Below are positions 52,070-60,494 of a stretch of DNA of 64,000 bases, in pieces. The stretch comes from Prauserella_A sp040645195. GTDB taxonomy: Bacteria > Actinomycetota > Actinomycetes > Mycobacteriales > Pseudonocardiaceae. The notes under the pieces were generated by a model that was given only the letters and a program-made list of their open reading frames with translations, ran no database searches and was not told the DNA's origin. The stretch covers positions 1-64,000 of the forward strand of contig NZ_JBEYXW010000014.1 of NCBI RefSeq assembly GCF_040645195.1. The letters run 5' to 3'. Every line of letters begins with the position of its first letter. Within the stretch, counting starts at the first letter, position 1. The position numbers and the translations under genes are program-made.

Positions 52070-53893
52070 TCAGTGATCGGCGGTGACGATGCCGTACTCG
52101 TGGATCTTGCGGTAGATCGTCGCGCGCGAGATGCCGAGTAGCTTCGCAGCACGAGCCTTGTTGCCCTCGGCATCCGCGAGGCAGCGCACGATCGCGTCGC
52201 GTTCCATCGCCTCGAACCGGTTCAGCGCTCGCCGGGCGATCGTCTGGTATTCCGCAGGCAGGTCCTTCGGCTGGATGGTGCCGCTGCGCCTGTGCTTGGC
52301 CACCTGCTTGAGCACCCGGTACAGCTGGGCCACGTTTCCCGGCCAGGTCGCGCGCATCAGCAGATGCAACGCGGCGGGGGAGCAGCGCAGGGTCCCGTCA
52401 CGGGCGAGCCTGCTCAGGAACAGCGGCACCAGCTCGTTGAGGTCCTCGGCATGCCGGCGCAAGGGCGGCACGGACACGGTGTGCGGGACGAACGCCATCA
52501 GTTCGGCCAGCTCTGGGTTGGTCTCGGCGTCGGGTGCCAGTGTGATGGCCACCCATGGAGCGTGGTCGCCGTCGTGCCGCCGAAGCTCGCCCAGCAAGGC
52601 CGCAAGGCTCGCGGCCTTGCGCTCATCGAGCCGGTCGATGTCGCGGATGACCACCGTGTCCACGTGGTCGGCGAAGAGTTCACCGCGCAGCACGCTCTCC
52701 CAGTCCCCGCCCGCCTGCGCGGCGTCGAGACTGCGCAACCGCCCGGCGGGGTGCCGGCGCAGGTGCACGCCCCGCGCCAGTGTGCAGCGGCCCGTTCCGG
52801 GCTCACCGGCCAGCGCAATCCACTCACCCCTGGCGTAGGCGGCGTCGACCTCGTGCTCACAACGCAACCACTGCGGCGCCGAGCCGACGACGCCGGGCAG
52901 GTACATCGGCAGGATCGGCACGGAGCCCCCCAGGCTCTCCTCGTCGTTGTCGATGAGCTTCACCGACAGCACGCCACCCGCGACATCGCCTTCCCTGCTG
53001 CCAGGCACCTGACGGCAGTGCATCCGCACCTTGCTGCCCGTGGACAGCTCGAGAACGGCTGTGGCGCGCCTGTTGTCGGCGAGCTCCTGGCTGGCGTGGC
53101 TCAGCAGGATCGACTGGTCGGCCGGCTGCAGCAGTTTCCGGCCGGAGTCGTTCATCATCACGATGTCGTCGTTGAAGGCGAGCACAATGCCGGTGGTGCG
53201 CCGGCACGCCTGCAGGTAAGCCTGGAACAGTACTAGCTCGCGCACGTTGCTGTGGGTGAGCAGGGCCTGGCGGACCTGTTCGGCCGTCGAGCGTGCGAGT
53301 GCCACGAGCAGCCCGCCCGCGTCCTTGCGCCAGCAGGTGAGGTCGACCGCGCCGATCGTCTTGCCGGAGATCGGATGGTGGATCGGAACCCCGGCGCACG
53401 CGAGGTTCTCCAGGTTCTCGGCGTAGTGCTCGTGACCGAACACGTGGGTCGGCCCGCCGTCCTCCAGCGCCGTGCCGATGCCGTTGGTGCCGACGAAACG
53501 CTCCCCGTAACTGAAACCCGGAACCAGCTCGACCGACTCCAGGTGCCGGTGCAGGTCGGTGTCGCCGGTGCGCTGCGTGAGCACGAGCCCGGTGGGGTCG
53601 GTGACGATGAGGCTGATGGGCTGGCCGGCGAGCTGGTCGCCGAGGCGTTCGAGGATCGGCTCCCCGCTGTGAATAAACGGCGTGTCCAGGTCGCGATCCT
53701 GCGTGTACGGCAGGTCGATCCGGTCGGCGGGCACCTCGAACTCGCGGGAGCGCCACCACGAGGCCAGGATCGCTTCCCTGACCTCGTCCGGTTCGATGGC
53801 GTCGTGGGCGAGGAAGCGCAGGCGCGTATGCGCGAGTCGCACATCGTCGGGCTGGACAGGTCGCTGCCGCGATATGTCGGCGATATCCACCAC
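52070..53893 (-). CDS. AcoR/MimR-type activator with GAF and AAA+ domains
   Basis: A 607-aa enhancer-binding-protein relative. GGGAGG is 5 bases before GTG 53893 (8 before GTG 53890). The N-terminal domain has GAF-like blocks (FVGTNGIGTALEDGGPTHVF, GAVDLTCWRKDAG). The AAA+ Walker A is GEPGTGRCTLARG. I see no GAFTGA loop, the sigma-54 contact. The C-terminal Fis-type HTH is LADAEGNKARAAKLLGISRA. Actinobacteria lack sigma-54, so it must activate by another route. Homologs control alkane monooxygenase operons in mycobacteria, and location beside prmA supports that. Confidence 0.86.
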   Translation of the reverse strand: MVDIADISRQRPVQPDDVRLAHTRLRFLAHDAIEPDEVREAILASWWRSREFEVPADRIDLPYTQDRDLDTPFIHSGEPILERLGDQLAGQPISLIVTDPTGLVLTQRTGDTDLHRHLESVELVPGFSYGERFVGTNGIGTALEDGGPTHVFGHEHYAENLENLACAGVPIHHPISGKTIGAVDLTCWRKDAGGLLVALARSTAEQVRQALLTHSNVRELVLFQAYLQACRRTTGIVLAFNDDIVMMNDSGRKLLQPADQSILLSHASQELADNRRATAVLELSTGSKVRMHCRQVPGSREGDVAGGVLSVKLIDNDEESLGGSVPILPMYLPGVVGSAPQWLRCEHEVDAAYARGEWIALAGEPGTGRCTLARGVHLRRHPAGRLRSLDAAQAGGDWESVLRGELFADHVDTVVIRDIDRLDERKAASLAALLGELRRHDGDHAPWVAITLAPDAETNPELAELMAFVPHTVSVPPLRRHAEDLNELVPLFLSRLARDGTLRCSPAALHLLMRATWPGNVAQLYRVLKQVAKHRRSGTIQPKDLPAEYQTIARRALNRFEAMERDAIVRCLADAEGNKARAAKLLGISRATIYRKIHEYGIVTADH

Positions 53894-53957
53894 GATGTCC
53901 TCCCGCCGTCGGCACGTCGTTGTGTCGCCGCTTCCAGCATCGCCCTTGTGGTCCGGT

Positions 53958-53972
53958 GTTTCAAATTGAGAC
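53958..53972. promoter_or_regulatory. Probable activator operator upstream of the regulator gene
   Basis: GTTTCAAATTGAGAC is a GTYTCA-N3-TGAGAC dyad with one mismatch to perfect symmetry, 65 bases upstream of the regulator start. It matches the element upstream of prmA (54278-54292) in 13 of 15 positions. It also precedes the divergent 78-aa gene by 51 bases. Autoregulation is inferred. Confidence 0.65.
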
Positions 53973-54023
53973 GCGCCTGGCGCGCGAATCGCGTTCTCAT
54001 GGTGAGCGCGGGAGGTGTTGCCG

Positions 54024-54260
54024 ATGCCGGAACCTGCAGAGTCATACAACCCGTGGACGATCGTCAACGTCGTCTTCCAGCATCTCGTCGATGCGGGCCT
54101 GCATCCCGTGCTCGGTGAGAGCGGACATCCGGGCGAACCCGCCGCCGAGTTACTACGTGCGCTCGGAATCTCGCCCCGGCTCGAGGGAGATGCGCGTATC
54201 ACCGACGACATTCGCGCCGAGCTCGCCGACTTGCGGTCGAGAATGCTCGACGACCCCTGA
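54024..54260 (+). CDS. Small soluble protein between activator and prmA
   Basis: ATG 54024 follows GGGAGG (54010-54015) by 8 bases. The 78-aa product is acidic (SYNPWTIVNVVFQHLVDAGL, DDIRAELADLRSRMLDDP) with no membrane helix. It is transcribed towards prmA, sandwiched between two operator-like dyads. It is not recognised as a Prm subunit. It could be an accessory factor of the oxygenase or the regulator. Confidence 0.65.
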   Translation: MPEPAESYNPWTIVNVVFQHLVDAGLHPVLGESGHPGEPAAELLRALGISPRLEGDARITDDIRAELADLRSRMLDDP

Positions 54261-54277
54261 AACCCCATGTCAGCGGC

Positions 54278-54292
54278 GTCTCATATTGAGAC
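54278..54292. promoter_or_regulatory. Probable activator operator of the prm operon
   Basis: GTCTCATATTGAGAC has perfect 6-bp arms (GTCTCA/TGAGAC) around TAT and lies 65 bases upstream of the prmA start. TGTAAT at 54315-54320 is a possible -10 element, which would put the dyad near -42, a class II activator position. Its twin is at 53958-53972. Confidence 0.7.
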
Positions 54293-54357
54293 CCGCGGCG
54301 AAGCGTAACGCGCGTGTAATCGGCGCAGAGACCGCATGCCCACGCAAGGAGTGATCA

Positions 54358-56010
54358 ATGAGCCGTCAGAGCGTGGCGAAAGCCCACCAGAAGATCCAGG
54401 AACTGTCCTGGGAGCCGGTTTATCACGAGCCGGTCTCGCAGTACGGAACTGACTACACGTTCCGTAAAGCCAAGAAAAAGGACCCTCTCAAGCAGGTCCT
54501 GCGTTCCTACTTCCCCATGCAGGAAGAAAAAGACCACCGCGTATACGGCGCCGAGGACGGCGCGATCCGCGGCAATATGTTCCGCCAGGTACAGGAACGC
54601 TGGCTGGAATGGCAGAAGCTGTTCCTGAGCATCATCCCGCTTCCGGAGATCTCGGCGGCCCGTGCCATGCCGCTGCTGTTCCGCACGGTACCCAACCCGG
54701 AGCTGCACAACGGGCAGGCGATCCAGATGATCGACGAGGTTCGGCACTCGACGATCCAGCAGAACCTCAAGCGCCTCTACATGCACAACTACATCGACCC
54801 CGCCGGCTTCAACACCAGTTTGCGGCAGTTCCACAACGACTACTGCGGCACGATCGGCCGGCAGTTCGCCGAAGGTTTCATCACCGGTGACGCCATCACC
54901 GCCGCCAGCATTTACCTCACCATCGTGGCGGAGACGGCCTTCACCAACACGCTTTTCGTCGCCATGCCTGCCGAGGCGGCCGCGAACGGCGATTACCTGC
55001 TGCCGACGGTGTTCCACTCGGTGCAGTCCGATGAGTCCCGGCACATCAGCAACGGCTACGCGACGCTGCTGATGGCGCTGTCCGACGAACGTAACCACCA
55101 GCTGCTCGAACGCGACCTTCGCTACGCGTGGTGGAACAACCACGCAGTGGTCGACGCGGCCATCGGCACGTTCATCGAGTACGGCACCAAGGACCGCCGC
55201 AAGGACCGGGAGAGCTACGCGGAAATGTGGCGCCGTTGGATCTACGACGACTACTACCGCAGTTACCTGGTGCCACTGGAGAAGTACGGGCTGGTCATTC
55301 CGCACGACCTCATCGAGGAGGCGTGGAACCGCATCTGGAACAAGGGTTACGTGCATGAGGTCGCGCAGTTCTTCGCCACCGGCTGGCTGGCCAACTACTG
55401 GCGTATCGACCCGATGACCGACGAGGACTTCGAGTGGTTCGAGCACAAGTACCCGGGCTGGTACGACAAGTACGGTAAGTGGTGGGAGAACTACGCGCGG
55501 CTGTCGCGGCCGAACGGGCACCACCCGATCGTCGCCGAGGACGTCGACTACGTGTACCCGCACCGCTGCTGGACCTGCATGGTGCCGTGCCTCATCCGCG
55601 AGGACATGGTGATGGACGAGGTCGACGGGCAGTGGCGGACCTACTGCTCGGAGCCGTGCCGCTGGACCGACGTCGAGGCGTTCCGCCCGACCTTCCAGGG
55701 CCGCGAGACGCCGAACATGGGGCAGCTGATCGGTCACCGCGAGTGGGAGACCCTCTACCACGGCTGGAACTGGGCCGACGTGGTCACCGACATGGGCGGT
55801 GTGCGTGACGACGGCAAGACGATGGTCGCCCAGCCGCACCTCGACCTCGACGGGAAGAAGATGTGGACGCTGGACCACCTGCGCCGCATGCCCGAACTGC
55901 AGAGCCCCAACGTTGTGCTCAACCAGATGTCGGACAAGGAACGTGCCGCGTTCCAGGCCGACTACAACCGCCAGGGCCCGGCCGGCAGGCCGGCGCCGAC
56001 GAACACCTGA
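54358..56010 (+). CDS. prmA: Propane 2-monooxygenase hydroxylase, large subunit
   Basis: The catalytic alpha subunit of a soluble di-iron monooxygenase that hydroxylates propane at C2. The 550-aa product begins at ATG 54358 (AAGGAG 7 bases before). The two di-iron E-x-x-H motifs are DEVRH (E127/H130) and DESRH (E226/H229), with single Glu ligands expected at about E97 and E192. A Cys-rich loop (RCWTCMVPC) follows. Length and the prmABCD order match Gordonia and mycobacterial Prm/Mim. Related phenol/acetone oxidation roles cannot be excluded. Confidence 0.95.
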   Translation: MSRQSVAKAHQKIQELSWEPVYHEPVSQYGTDYTFRKAKKKDPLKQVLRSYFPMQEEKDHRVYGAEDGAIRGNMFRQVQERWLEWQKLFLSIIPLPEISAARAMPLLFRTVPNPELHNGQAIQMIDEVRHSTIQQNLKRLYMHNYIDPAGFNTSLRQFHNDYCGTIGRQFAEGFITGDAITAASIYLTIVAETAFTNTLFVAMPAEAAANGDYLLPTVFHSVQSDESRHISNGYATLLMALSDERNHQLLERDLRYAWWNNHAVVDAAIGTFIEYGTKDRRKDRESYAEMWRRWIYDDYYRSYLVPLEKYGLVIPHDLIEEAWNRIWNKGYVHEVAQFFATGWLANYWRIDPMTDEDFEWFEHKYPGWYDKYGKWWENYARLSRPNGHHPIVAEDVDYVYPHRCWTCMVPCLIREDMVMDEVDGQWRTYCSEPCRWTDVEAFRPTFQGRETPNMGQLIGHREWETLYHGWNWADVVTDMGGVRDDGKTMVAQPHLDLDGKKMWTLDHLRRMPELQSPNVVLNQMSDKERAAFQADYNRQGPAGRPAPTNT

Positions 56011-56022
56011 GGAGAACCCCGT

Positions 56023-56050
56023 GGGAGGGCCCCGCAGCGCGGGCCCTCCC
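56023..56050 (+). promoter_or_regulatory. Intra-operon GC hairpin between prmA and prmB
   Basis: GGGAGGGCCC (56023-56032) pairs perfectly with GGGCCCTCCC (56041-56050) across an 8-base loop. It lies 13 bases after the prmA stop and 28 before the prmB start, with no T-run. Likely a partial terminator or 3'-end stabiliser making prmA mRNA more abundant than prmBCD. Confidence 0.75.
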
Positions 56051-56078
56051 CCGTTGTTCACCTTGTGATGGGGAAGCC

Positions 56079-57134
56079 ATGGGAGAAAAACACCTGGTGC
56101 GCTTCGAGCCGGTGGGCATCGAGATCGAGGTCGATGAGGACCAGAACATCCTCCGCGCCGCATTCGAGCAGGGCGTCATGCTCATGCACGGATGCAAGGA
56201 GGGGCAGTGCGCCTCGTGCAAGTCCTTCATTCTCGACGGCGACGATGTGGAGTACGACCGGTACTCCACGTTCGCGTTGCCCGACTTCGAGAAGGAGGAA
56301 GGGTTCACGCTGCTGTGCCGTGCGCACGCCTACGAGGACCTGACGATCGAGCTGCTCAACTACGACGAGGAGATGATCCACTCTGGACTGCCGATCCAGG
56401 AGGCCGTCGCGGAGGTCGTAGCCAACGAGCACCTCACGCACGACCTGCGTCATCTCGTCGTGCGCCTGGTGGAGCCCACTGAGCTGAAGTTCTTCCCCGG
56501 CCAGTACATGGACTTCGCGGTACCCGGCACCGAAGAGACCCGGTCGTTCTCGATGGCCAACACGTCCAGCCGTCCCGACGGGCTGCTGGAGTTCGTCATC
56601 AAGATCTATCCGGACGGCCTGTTCTCACACTTCCTCGATACCCGGGTCGAGGTGGGTGACCGGCTCGAGATCGCAGGGCCCTATGGGGTTTTCACTCTGC
56701 GCGATGCGCCGGACGCCCGCCTGGTGTTCGTGGGCGGGGGCGCCGGGATGGCACCGATCCTGGCGCTGCTGCGCTCGATGCTGGAGCGCGGGATCGACCG
56801 GAAGGCCACCTATTACTACGGCGCGCGGCGGCGCAGGGACCTGTGCTTCGAGCAGGAACTACGCGAGCTGGAGCAGGAACTGCCGGACTTCACCTTCGTG
56901 CCGGCGCTGTCCGAGCCGGGTGACGACGACTGGGACGGTGAGACCGGCCTGATCACCGACGTTGTGCAGTGGTCCGAAAAGGACCTCACCGGCGCCGACG
57001 TCTACGTCTGCGGTCCACCACCGATGGTGGAGGCGGCGCTGGATCTGCTGCCTGCACTGGGAGCGGACGACAAGCGCATCTTCTACGACAAGTTCACCAC
57101 AACTGGCGAGGCGGACGACGGGAAAGCCTTGTGA
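56079..57134 (+). CDS. prmB: Propane monooxygenase reductase component
   Basis: Transfers electrons from NADH to the hydroxylase. The 351-aa product has an N-terminal plant-type [2Fe-2S] domain (CKEGQCASC, C39/C44/C47, and C80 in LLCRAHA). An FNR-type FAD domain (RSFSMANTSS) and an NAD domain (FVGGGAGMAPILALLRSM, VYVCGPPPMVEAA) follow. ATG 56079 has GGGGAAG upstream; a long upstream open frame is a shadow of prmA. Confidence 0.94.
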   Translation: MGEKHLVRFEPVGIEIEVDEDQNILRAAFEQGVMLMHGCKEGQCASCKSFILDGDDVEYDRYSTFALPDFEKEEGFTLLCRAHAYEDLTIELLNYDEEMIHSGLPIQEAVAEVVANEHLTHDLRHLVVRLVEPTELKFFPGQYMDFAVPGTEETRSFSMANTSSRPDGLLEFVIKIYPDGLFSHFLDTRVEVGDRLEIAGPYGVFTLRDAPDARLVFVGGGAGMAPILALLRSMLERGIDRKATYYYGARRRRDLCFEQELRELEQELPDFTFVPALSEPGDDDWDGETGLITDVVQWSEKDLTGADVYVCGPPPMVEAALDLLPALGADDKRIFYDKFTTTGEADDGKAL

Positions 57135-57151
57135 GGTAAAGGAAGAAGTCG

Positions 57152-58321
57152 ATGACAGCCACGAGCGAACGCAGCGTTCCGAAACCTGTATTCACCGACG
57201 CCGAGGCCGGTGCGAAGGAGTTCCCGGACTCGAACGACCGGCAGTTCAACTACTACAGTCCCGCCAAACGCAAGCGGAGTCACTACGAGGATGTGACCGT
57301 CGAGGTACAACCCGACCCACGGCACTACCTGTCCCAGGGCTGGCTCTACGGCTTCGCCGACGGCAACGGTGGCTACCCGCTCGAGTGGACCGCGCTCAAG
57401 GCGTGGGGCTCCGACCGGCCGCTCCCCGAGCGTGGGCCCGGCTCCGGCGGTGCCGGTTACGAGTGGCCGGCGTTGGGGTGGCACGAGTTCCGCGACCCGA
57501 ACGAGGAATGGGAGCTCACCCTCTACCGCTACAACGCCAATGTCGTCCGTCAACTGAACCAGAACGTCGAGGCGGCGCGTCAGTCGAAGGCGTTCGAGCA
57601 GTGGAACCGGAACTGGGTGACCTTCGTCGCCCAGCACGTGGGTGCCTGGATGCACGTCGACCACGGGCTGGGCCTGTACCTGTTCGCCAACGCCAACCGC
57701 AGGGCACCAACGAACATGCACAACACCGCCATCGCGGTGAACAGCATGCACATCATCCGGGCCGCACAGGACCTGGCCTTGTACAACCTGACGCTCAGTG
57801 AGGAAATCGACGGGTTCGACGGCGGGGCGCACATCGCGACGTGGAACGACGAGCAGGCCTGGCAAGGCGTTCGCGAGACGGCCGAACTGCTCACCGCCGT
57901 CGACGACTGGGGCGAAGCTGTCTTCGCCGCCAACGTCGTGTTCCAGCCACTGGTCGGTGAGCTGTTCCGCAGCCACCTCGTCCAGCAGGCAGCTCCGGCC
58001 AACGGCGACTTCGTGACGCCGACGCTGATCGGCGCCGAGGAGTACGACTACGCCGAGCGCGACCTGCGCTACACCAAGGTGATGTTCGACCTGCTGGTCA
58101 ACGACAAGGAGTTCGCCAAGCACAACACGAAGCTCATGCAGGACTGGCTGAGCGCCTGGGTGCCGCGCTGTATCAAGGCCGCTCGGACGCTGCAGCCGCT
58201 GTGGTCGTTGCCCGACGCCAAACCGCACCGCTTCGAAGACGGTCTCGACCGAGTCAAGAGCCGTTTCCACGGGATCCTGTCCGAACTGCACCTGCAAACA
58301 CCGAAGGAGCTGGCCCAGTGA
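57152..58321 (+). CDS. prmC: Propane monooxygenase hydroxylase, small subunit
   Basis: The 389-aa beta subunit, structurally related to alpha but lacking the iron ligands. Recognisable by the FNYYSPAKRKRSHYEDVTVE N terminus, YLSQGWLYGFADG and LTLYRYNANVVRQLNQNVEA. It pairs with PrmA in the hydroxylase. It starts 17 bases after prmB and overlaps prmD by 4 bases. Confidence 0.94.
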   Translation: MTATSERSVPKPVFTDAEAGAKEFPDSNDRQFNYYSPAKRKRSHYEDVTVEVQPDPRHYLSQGWLYGFADGNGGYPLEWTALKAWGSDRPLPERGPGSGGAGYEWPALGWHEFRDPNEEWELTLYRYNANVVRQLNQNVEAARQSKAFEQWNRNWVTFVAQHVGAWMHVDHGLGLYLFANANRRAPTNMHNTAIAVNSMHIIRAAQDLALYNLTLSEEIDGFDGGAHIATWNDEQAWQGVRETAELLTAVDDWGEAVFAANVVFQPLVGELFRSHLVQQAAPANGDFVTPTLIGAEEYDYAERDLRYTKVMFDLLVNDKEFAKHNTKLMQDWLSAWVPRCIKAARTLQPLWSLPDAKPHRFEDGLDRVKSRFHGILSELHLQTPKELAQ

Positions 58322-58698
58322 CCACCGTGAAACCTGCCAAGAGCCCGTTCAAGGTCGACCCGACCGCTTCCAACAAGTGCGGCTTCACCCTGATGAACAA
58401 CCAGGTTGGTGAGGTGGTCGCCGAAGTCATGGGCCACAAGGACAACGTCACGATCACCCCGCTGCCTTCGATGATTCGTGTCGACGCCATAGGAAAGATG
58501 GAGATCGACTACTCGGAGATCGACGAGGCTGCCGGCGAGGAGGAGGGCTGGTTCAACTCCGCCGAGTTCGAGGAGAGCATGTCCACCCACTACGGCCGGA
58601 TGGTGCACCTCGACGACCGCACCATTTTCTTCGCCAATCCCGAGGACGCCGCCGAGTACCTCGACTTCGACCTCAAACCGGTGCGTTCACAGAAGTAA
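58318..58698 (+). CDS. prmD: Propane monooxygenase coupling protein
   Basis: The 126-aa effector that binds the hydroxylase and tunes electron transfer (MmoB/DmpM family). GTG 58318 overlaps the prmC stop. The core CGFTLMNNQVGEVVAEVMGH, DNVTITPLPSMIRVDAIGKM and IDYSEIDEAAG are typical. No cofactor motif is present, as expected. Confidence 0.93.
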   Translation: MTTVKPAKSPFKVDPTASNKCGFTLMNNQVGEVVAEVMGHKDNVTITPLPSMIRVDAIGKMEIDYSEIDEAAGEEEGWFNSAEFEESMSTHYGRMVHLDDRTIFFANPEDAAEYLDFDLKPVRSQK

Positions 58699-58719
58699 CT
58701 CGACCGAAGGGCGGGCAAC

Positions 58720-59757
58720 ATGTACGAGAAGGATGGCGAAAAGTATTTCGTCGTCGACACGCATACCCATTTCTGGGACGCGAGCCCGCAGAACTGGGTA
58801 CCGGGTCAGGAGGAGTTCGCCAAGGGCTGGATCGAATGTTTCCACGCCTACCAGGGACTCGGCCCGGCTGAAACGCATTGGCCGATCGACCGGTTCCAGA
58901 AGTACTCCGAAGAGCTGATGATGCACGACCTCTTCGAAGTCGGACACGTCGACATGGCGATCTTTCAGCCGACGAACCTGCGGCAGTGGTACACGAACGG
59001 CTTCAACACCACCGAGGGCAATGCTGCAATGGCCGAACGGCACCCCGGCCAGTTCCTCGTCAACACCTACTTCGACCCGCGTGAAGGCGACGCCGGAATG
59101 CGGGCGTTCGAAGAACGGGTGAAGCGGTACAACTGCAAGGGAGTCAAGCTCTACACCGCCGAATGGCGCGGCGACTCGCGCGGGTGGAAACTCACCGACC
59201 CCGAGGCCGCTCGGTATCTGGAGCGGTGCCAGGAACTGGGTATCAAGAATATCCATGTCCACAAGGGACCAACGATCTGGCCACTGGACAAGGATGCCTT
59301 CGACGTCTCGGATGTCGACCACGTCGCGACCGACTTCCAGGAGCTCAACTTCATCGTCGAGCACGTCGGCCTGCCACGCATCGAGGACTTCTGCTTCATG
59401 GCGACGCAGGAGCGCAACGTCTACGCCGGACTCGCGGTCGTCATCGGTGGGCTGATGCACGCACGGCCGAAGTTCTTCGCGAAGGTCATGGGCGAGCTGA
59501 TGTTCTGGCTCGGCGAGGACAAGCTGATCTTCGGCGCGGACTACGCGATCTGGGAACCGAAGTGGCAGATCGAGGGCTTCGTCGACTGGAACATGCCTGA
59601 CGACGAGGAGCTGTCGGACTTCGCGCCGTTCACGGTGGCACAGAAGAAGAAGATCCTCGGACTGAATGCGGCCCGGCTCTACGACATCGACGTGCCACCC
59701 GAGTTACGGCTGGAGCGGCCGGCGAAGGTCGAGCCGGTGGGCGCGCCGAACCCATGA
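58720..59757 (+). CDS. Amidohydrolase-family protein of the prm cluster
   Basis: A 345-aa TIM-barrel amidohydrolase (PF04909 type). The metal motif DTHTHFWD opens the protein; other ligand candidates are NIHVHKGPT and FIVEHVGLP. Homologs accompany prm/mim operons in Gordonia and Mycobacterium. Its reaction is not established; suggestions include a role in oxygenase maturation or acetone/propanol metabolism. Ends in an ATGA overlap with the DUF59 gene. Confidence 0.87.
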   Translation: MYEKDGEKYFVVDTHTHFWDASPQNWVPGQEEFAKGWIECFHAYQGLGPAETHWPIDRFQKYSEELMMHDLFEVGHVDMAIFQPTNLRQWYTNGFNTTEGNAAMAERHPGQFLVNTYFDPREGDAGMRAFEERVKRYNCKGVKLYTAEWRGDSRGWKLTDPEAARYLERCQELGIKNIHVHKGPTIWPLDKDAFDVSDVDHVATDFQELNFIVEHVGLPRIEDFCFMATQERNVYAGLAVVIGGLMHARPKFFAKVMGELMFWLGEDKLIFGADYAIWEPKWQIEGFVDWNMPDDEELSDFAPFTVAQKKKILGLNAARLYDIDVPPELRLERPAKVEPVGAPNP

Positions 59758-60494
59758 CAGCCACCACGCAGGCCGGGGCCGGCCGGACCGGAGCCCTCAC
59801 GGCGGCGGTCTGGTCGGCGCTCGGCACCGTCCGCGACCCGGAGCTCGACGAACCCTTGACAGAACTCGGGTTCGTCGAGCGGCTGGAGGTGAGCGCCACG
59901 GGCAGGGCCGTCGTCCGCCTGCGGCTGCCGACCTACTTCTGCGCGCCCAACTTCGCGTTCCTCATGGTCGCCGACGCCTACGACGCGGTGACTGCGGTGC
60001 CCGGTGTGACGGAGCTCGATGTGGCGCTGCAGGACCATTTCGCCGCGGAGGCGATCAACACCGGGGTCGCCGCGCGGGCCGGTTTCGTCGCGTCGTTCGA
60101 GGGCGAGGCGGTGGACGAACTGGACAGTCTGCGTGCCGACTTCGTCCGCAAGGCGGTGTACGCGGGCACCGACCGGGTCTGCCGGGCGATGCTGGCCGCC
60201 GGTACCGAGGCCACGCGGTTGCCCGCGCTCACGCTCGGCGACGCACCCGAGGGCGAGGATCGGGAGCGGCTCCGGGCGCGCAGGCGAGAACTCGGGTTAC
60301 CGGCAGGCGACGGCGATCCGCTGCTCGTCGACCCCCGTACCGGCGACCCCGTCGCGTCCGAGAACCTCACGCGGTACCTGGGTTTCGCCAGGCTCACCCG
60401 GACGAGCCAGGAGGCCAACTCCGGGGTGTGCCGCGGAATGCTGCGCGCCCGATACCCGCACCCGCACAGCCAGCACGAGGAGGGGAGACCATGA
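59754..60494 (+). CDS. Long DUF59/MIP18-type protein
   Basis: A 246-aa protein. Residues about 15-105 are a DUF59 (MIP18, FeS-assembly) domain: ALGTVRDPELDEPLTELGFV and LRLPTYFCAPNFAFLMVADA, the Cys in PTYFC being the conserved one. The remaining 140 residues are not recognised and are unusual, since most DUF59 proteins are about 100 aa. It is embedded between the amidohydrolase and dehydrogenase with 4-base overlaps, suggesting di-iron or FeS maturation for the monooxygenase. Confidence 0.83.
   Translation: MTATTQAGAGRTGALTAAVWSALGTVRDPELDEPLTELGFVERLEVSATGRAVVRLRLPTYFCAPNFAFLMVADAYDAVTAVPGVTELDVALQDHFAAEAINTGVAARAGFVASFEGEAVDELDSLRADFVRKAVYAGTDRVCRAMLAAGTEATRLPALTLGDAPEGEDRERLRARRRELGLPAGDGDPLLVDPRTGDPVASENLTRYLGFARLTRTSQEANSGVCRGMLRARYPHPHSQHEEGRP

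Noticed and set aside
52131..53236. Plus-strand frames opposite the AcoR-type activator
   Set aside because: Composition is typical of GC-rich antisense shadows and no start with a ribosome binding site is present.
54278..54357. Sigma-54 type -24/-12 promoter upstream of prmA
   Set aside because: Considered because the regulator is bEBP-like, but no GG-N10-GC element is present at suitable spacing and the regulator lacks the GAFTGA loop.
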